From positions 16,222-24,974 of the forward strand of contig DDPN01000094.1 of the NCBI GenBank assembly GCA_002342205.1: DNA of 8,753 nt, in the 5' to 3' direction. Made by a program: the position numbers and the translations under genes. Every line of letters starts with the position of its first letter. Position 1 is the first letter of the stretch. Under the pieces are notes generated by a model that made no database searches, was not told where the DNA came from, and saw only the letters and a list, made by a program, of their open reading frames with translations. Positions 6,546 to 8,753 of the stretch are shown here, in pieces. The DNA comes from Chitinophagaceae bacterium UBA2467 (GTDB lineage Bacteria > Bacteroidota > Bacteroidia > Chitinophagales > Chitinophagaceae).

Positions 6546-7907
6546 TCAATTAGCAACTGAATATTTTTTCAGTTGCGGACATTCCTCCGCCGTAGCAGAG
6601 TCAATATTTACATAGTAAGTGGTCAGTTTATTCTGAATCCACCTCTCCATAACTTTCGATTTCTTTTCTTCCAAGGCAAACTGTGCAATCTTACTGTAAT
6701 CGTCTTTCAAGTTCATTCGGTGCGGAGCAGAACGAGATTTAAGATGTATAATACGTACTCCTTTTTTGCCTTGCTCATTTTCAAAAGCAACTGGCATAGA
6801 AAAATCACCAGGCGAGAGCTTTGATAATACCCCCACCATCTCTTTATCCAACTGATCGATTGTTACAAAAGTTGATCCGTCGCGATTCGTTAAATAAGCC
6901 CCAGTATATTTTGCAGATTCTTCGTCACTGTATTTAGTAGCTGCCTCATTAAAGGTCATGGTACCAGCAATGACTTTAGAACGAACCGTATCCAATTTTC
7001 TTTTTGCCTGGTCTATTTCTTCGGCAGTCACAGGAGGAATACGCAAGATGTGACGCACAATTGCATCGTCTCCATTGCGTTGAACCATCTGAATAATATG
7101 AAATCCGAATTTTGATTTAACCGGAGAAGAAATTTCACCTTCCTTCAAACGAAAAGCAGTAGAAAGAAACACGGGATCCCATGTTTTTTCGGTACGATTC
7201 AATTGGTACTGACCGCCTCTATCCTTACTACCTGGATCTTCAGATACCCTTTTTGCTATTTGCTCAAAAGTGGTAAGCTTTAATTCAATCTGACGACGAT
7301 AGTTGTTCATTTCACCAACAATGTACTGCTCCAAATCACGAGAAGCTTTAGGATACAATACAATTTGTCCAATCTCTAATTCTGATTCGTAAAAAGGAAG
7401 GCTGTCTTTAGGTATTTTATCAAACCACGCTTTTACTTCTACGGGTGTGATTCGAACGTTCTCTACAATTTTACGTTGCATGGCAGCAGCAAGCTTTTGC
7501 TCTTTAACTGACTCACGCGCATCATCTTTGATTTGATAAATTGTTTTACCAGCAATCTCTTCCACAGCCTCCTGTGTACCAAATTGATTGATATAAGAAC
7601 GGATACGATTATCCAGATCGGCCTCTACGTCTTCATCTGTTACAGGGAGTGAATCTTTTTCGGCCTGCAACATCATTACTTTAGATACAACAGCCTGCTC
7701 CATGATCATGCACTCTGCATTGGGAGGAAGGGTTTCGCCACGTCTTACCATATCTGCAACCGAATTTTTGATATCCGATTGCAAGATGATGCGATCACCG
7801 ACCACGGCAGCAATTTTATCAGCAACTACTTTTTTTGGCTGTGCCAACAGGGCACTGCTGAACAACAGAACAGCAAACAAAGAGAGATTTCTTTTTACAC
7901 TATACAT
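6546..7907 (-). CDS. SurA-like periplasmic peptidyl-prolyl cis-trans isomerase (parvulin type)
   Basis: This is a 453-aa exported chaperone and prolyl isomerase of the SurA group, expected to help outer-membrane proteins fold in the periplasm. A signal peptide (MYSVKRN, then a hydrophobic core over about residues 8-22) ends at ALLAQ, with likely cleavage before Gln23. A SurA N-domain follows (about 27-170, beginning VADKIAAVVGDRIIL). Then come two parvulin domains, about 175-277 (SEDPGSKDRGGQ at 222-233, FGFHIIQM at 267-274) and about 283-388 (VRHILRI at 284-290, YSDEESA at 326-332). A helical tail closes the protein. ATG at 7907 gives a clean signal peptide; an in-frame TTG at 7916 adds three residues and overlaps the -7 element, so I rejected it. 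The gene lies 63 bp after infB on the same strand. Confidence 0.92.
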   Translation of the reverse strand: MYSVKRNLSLFAVLLFSSALLAQPKKVVADKIAAVVGDRIILQSDIKNSVADMVRRGETLPPNAECMIMEQAVVSKVMMLQAEKDSLPVTDEDVEADLDNRIRSYINQFGTQEAVEEIAGKTIYQIKDDARESVKEQKLAAAMQRKIVENVRITPVEVKAWFDKIPKDSLPFYESELEIGQIVLYPKASRDLEQYIVGEMNNYRRQIELKLTTFEQIAKRVSEDPGSKDRGGQYQLNRTEKTWDPVFLSTAFRLKEGEISSPVKSKFGFHIIQMVQRNGDDAIVRHILRIPPVTAEEIDQAKRKLDTVRSKVIAGTMTFNEAATKYSDEESAKYTGAYLTNRDGSTFVTIDQLDKEMVGVLSKLSPGDFSMPVAFENEQGKKGVRIIHLKSRSAPHRMNLKDDYSKIAQFALEEKKSKVMERWIQNKLTTYYVNIDSATAEECPQLKKYSVAN

Positions 7908-7913
7908 AGTTCT

Positions 7914-7921
7914 CAAAAGTA
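7914..7921 (-). promoter_or_regulatory. Bacteroidota-type -7 element (TACTTTTG) of the surA-like gene
   Basis: The minus strand reads TACTTTTG, an exact TAnnTTTG match. It lies in the 63-bp gap after infB and only 6 nt before the ATG at 7907. If used, transcription would begin at or next to the start codon, giving a leaderless or nearly leaderless mRNA. No TTTG is seen at the -33 distance. It would let the surA-like and PurF-like genes be expressed apart from infB. Confidence 0.5.
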
Positions 7922-7970
7922 AGCGGCCTTTTCAGCCTGACTATTTAGTCGACACGAGTTTAACAAAAAG

Positions 7971-8753
7971 TTAGAGTGTGCGCTTCACTTCCTCCAGCTC
8001 ATACGCCTCTACCACATCTCCCACTTTGATATCAATGAAATTTTTAACCGTCAATCCGCACTCCATTCCAGACAATACTTCTTTCGCATCATCTTTGAAA
8101 CGCTTCAAGGACCCTAATTCTGCTACCACGCCTTCTGCCGTAGGATAGATTACGATACCATCGCGAATCAGACGAATCTTAGAGTCACGTTTGATCTTAC
8201 CATCGCGTACAAAACATCCGGCCACCGTTGCTTTATCAAACTTGAACACCTCACGGATCTCCACGTTAGCAACGATCTTTTCCTGTGTTTTAGGCTCCAA
8301 CATTCCTTCCATGGCACTCTTGATCTCTTCAATAGCATTGTAGATGATCGAGTACATCTTGATTTCGATACCGGCATTATCAGCCATTTTCGAAGCCTGT
8401 AATGAAGGACGTACGTTAAACGCAATTACGATAGCATCCGATGCTTCTGCCAATACGATATCACTTTCGTTGATTTGACCAACCCCTTTGTGAATGACTT
8501 TAACGATGATTTCTTCTGTAGATAGTTTTTGTAAAGAGTCACTTAAGGCCTCTACAGATCCATCCACGTCACCCTTGATAATCACATTCAGCTCTTTGAA
8601 GCTTCCTAGGGCCAAACGACGACCAATCTCATCGAGTGTGATATGCTTTTTAGTTCTGATACCCTGCTCGCGTAATATTTGCGCCCGACGATTTGCAACC
8701 TCTTTTGCTTCGGCCTCGTCTTCGTACACCTTGAATTTTTCACCCGCTTGTGG
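7971..8753 (-). CDS. infB: Translation initiation factor IF-2, C-terminal part (cut by window edge)
   Basis: IF-2 is the GTPase that brings initiator fMet-tRNA to the 30S subunit and promotes subunit joining. The last 260 residues are present, and the frame is open to the window's last base, so the 5' part (variable N-terminus, G domain and most of domain II) lies outside. The fragment begins PQAGEKFKVYEDEAEAKEVA, the end of domain II and the linking helix. Domain C1 follows with LNVIIKGDVDGSVEAL (about 56-70), GVGQINESD (90-98) and YSIIYNAIEEIKSAMEGML (134-152). The fMet-tRNA-binding C2 domain then has VAGCFVRDGKIKR (177-189) and ELGSLKRFKDD (212-222), and ends with GDVVEAYELEEVKRTL. A short insertion at about 204-209 distinguishes it from E. 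coli IF-2. It is the first gene of the leftward row in this window; its promoter is not visible. Confidence 0.97.
   Translation of the reverse strand, partial: PQAGEKFKVYEDEAEAKEVANRRAQILREQGIRTKKHITLDEIGRRLALGSFKELNVIIKGDVDGSVEALSDSLQKLSTEEIIVKVIHKGVGQINESDIVLAEASDAIVIAFNVRPSLQASKMADNAGIEIKMYSIIYNAIEEIKSAMEGMLEPKTQEKIVANVEIREVFKFDKATVAGCFVRDGKIKRDSKIRLIRDGIVIYPTAEGVVAELGSLKRFKDDAKEVLSGMECGLTVKNFIDIKVGDVVEAYELEEVKRTL

Noticed and set aside
7939..7950. Palindrome GACTA-TT-TAGTC between infB and the surA-like gene
   Set aside because: A 5-bp stem with a 2-nt loop and no following T-run is too weak for a terminator and short enough to occur by chance.
1..8753. Search for mobile elements, CRISPR repeats, tRNA or rRNA genes, and defence or phage genes
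   Set aside because: No direct repeats in an array, transposase motifs, cloverleaf-like sequence or phage-type genes were seen; base and codon use look even across the genes.

Overview
This is ordinary chromosomal DNA, most likely from a Bacteroidota bacterium and plausibly from the Chitinophagaceae or a close relative. Three lines point there. Several genes are preceded by the Bacteroidota-type -7 element TAnnTTTG and lack a Shine-Dalgarno sequence. Two lipoproteins have short lipoboxes (LYSC and LVSC). The window also holds a long PurF-like protein and a two-parvulin SurA-like protein of types I associate with this phylum. The assignment is inference; there is no rRNA or other phylogenetic marker long enough to settle it.

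Left part (1-2231): the N-terminal third of adenylate kinase (adk) runs leftward off the window edge. Across a 107-bp divergent gap, an exported lipoprotein form of methionine sulfoxide reductase B and a class I/II PLP-dependent aminotransferase run rightward. Centre left (2228-2604): a leftward pair of small genes, a 41-aa lipoprotein and a 79-aa protein of unknown function. The second meets the aminotransferase tail to tail, sharing a TTAA in which both stop codons lie. Centre (2671-4681): a rightward pair, a MurG-like GT-B glycosyltransferase starting at TTG and a 10-helix EamA/DMT transporter starting at GTG, 7 bp apart.

Right part (4692-8753): a leftward row of three genes. In transcription order these are the 3' part of infB (translation initiation factor IF-2), a SurA-like periplasmic peptidyl-prolyl isomerase with its own -7 element, and a 615-aa amidophosphoribosyltransferase (PurF) family protein that starts 6 bp after it. 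The last gene is convergent with the EamA gene, with only 10 bp between stop codons.

Functionally the window mixes housekeeping (nucleotide metabolism, translation initiation), envelope protein folding and repair (SurA-like chaperone, MsrB lipoprotein) and two unassigned metabolic or envelope functions (aminotransferase; glycosyltransferase plus transporter). I found no mobile element, CRISPR array, RNA gene, phage or defence locus, and no convincing evidence of a new system. The items most worth a second look are the small lipoprotein/79-aa pair and the PurF-like protein, whose phosphoribosyltransferase half departs from the usual PurF motifs.
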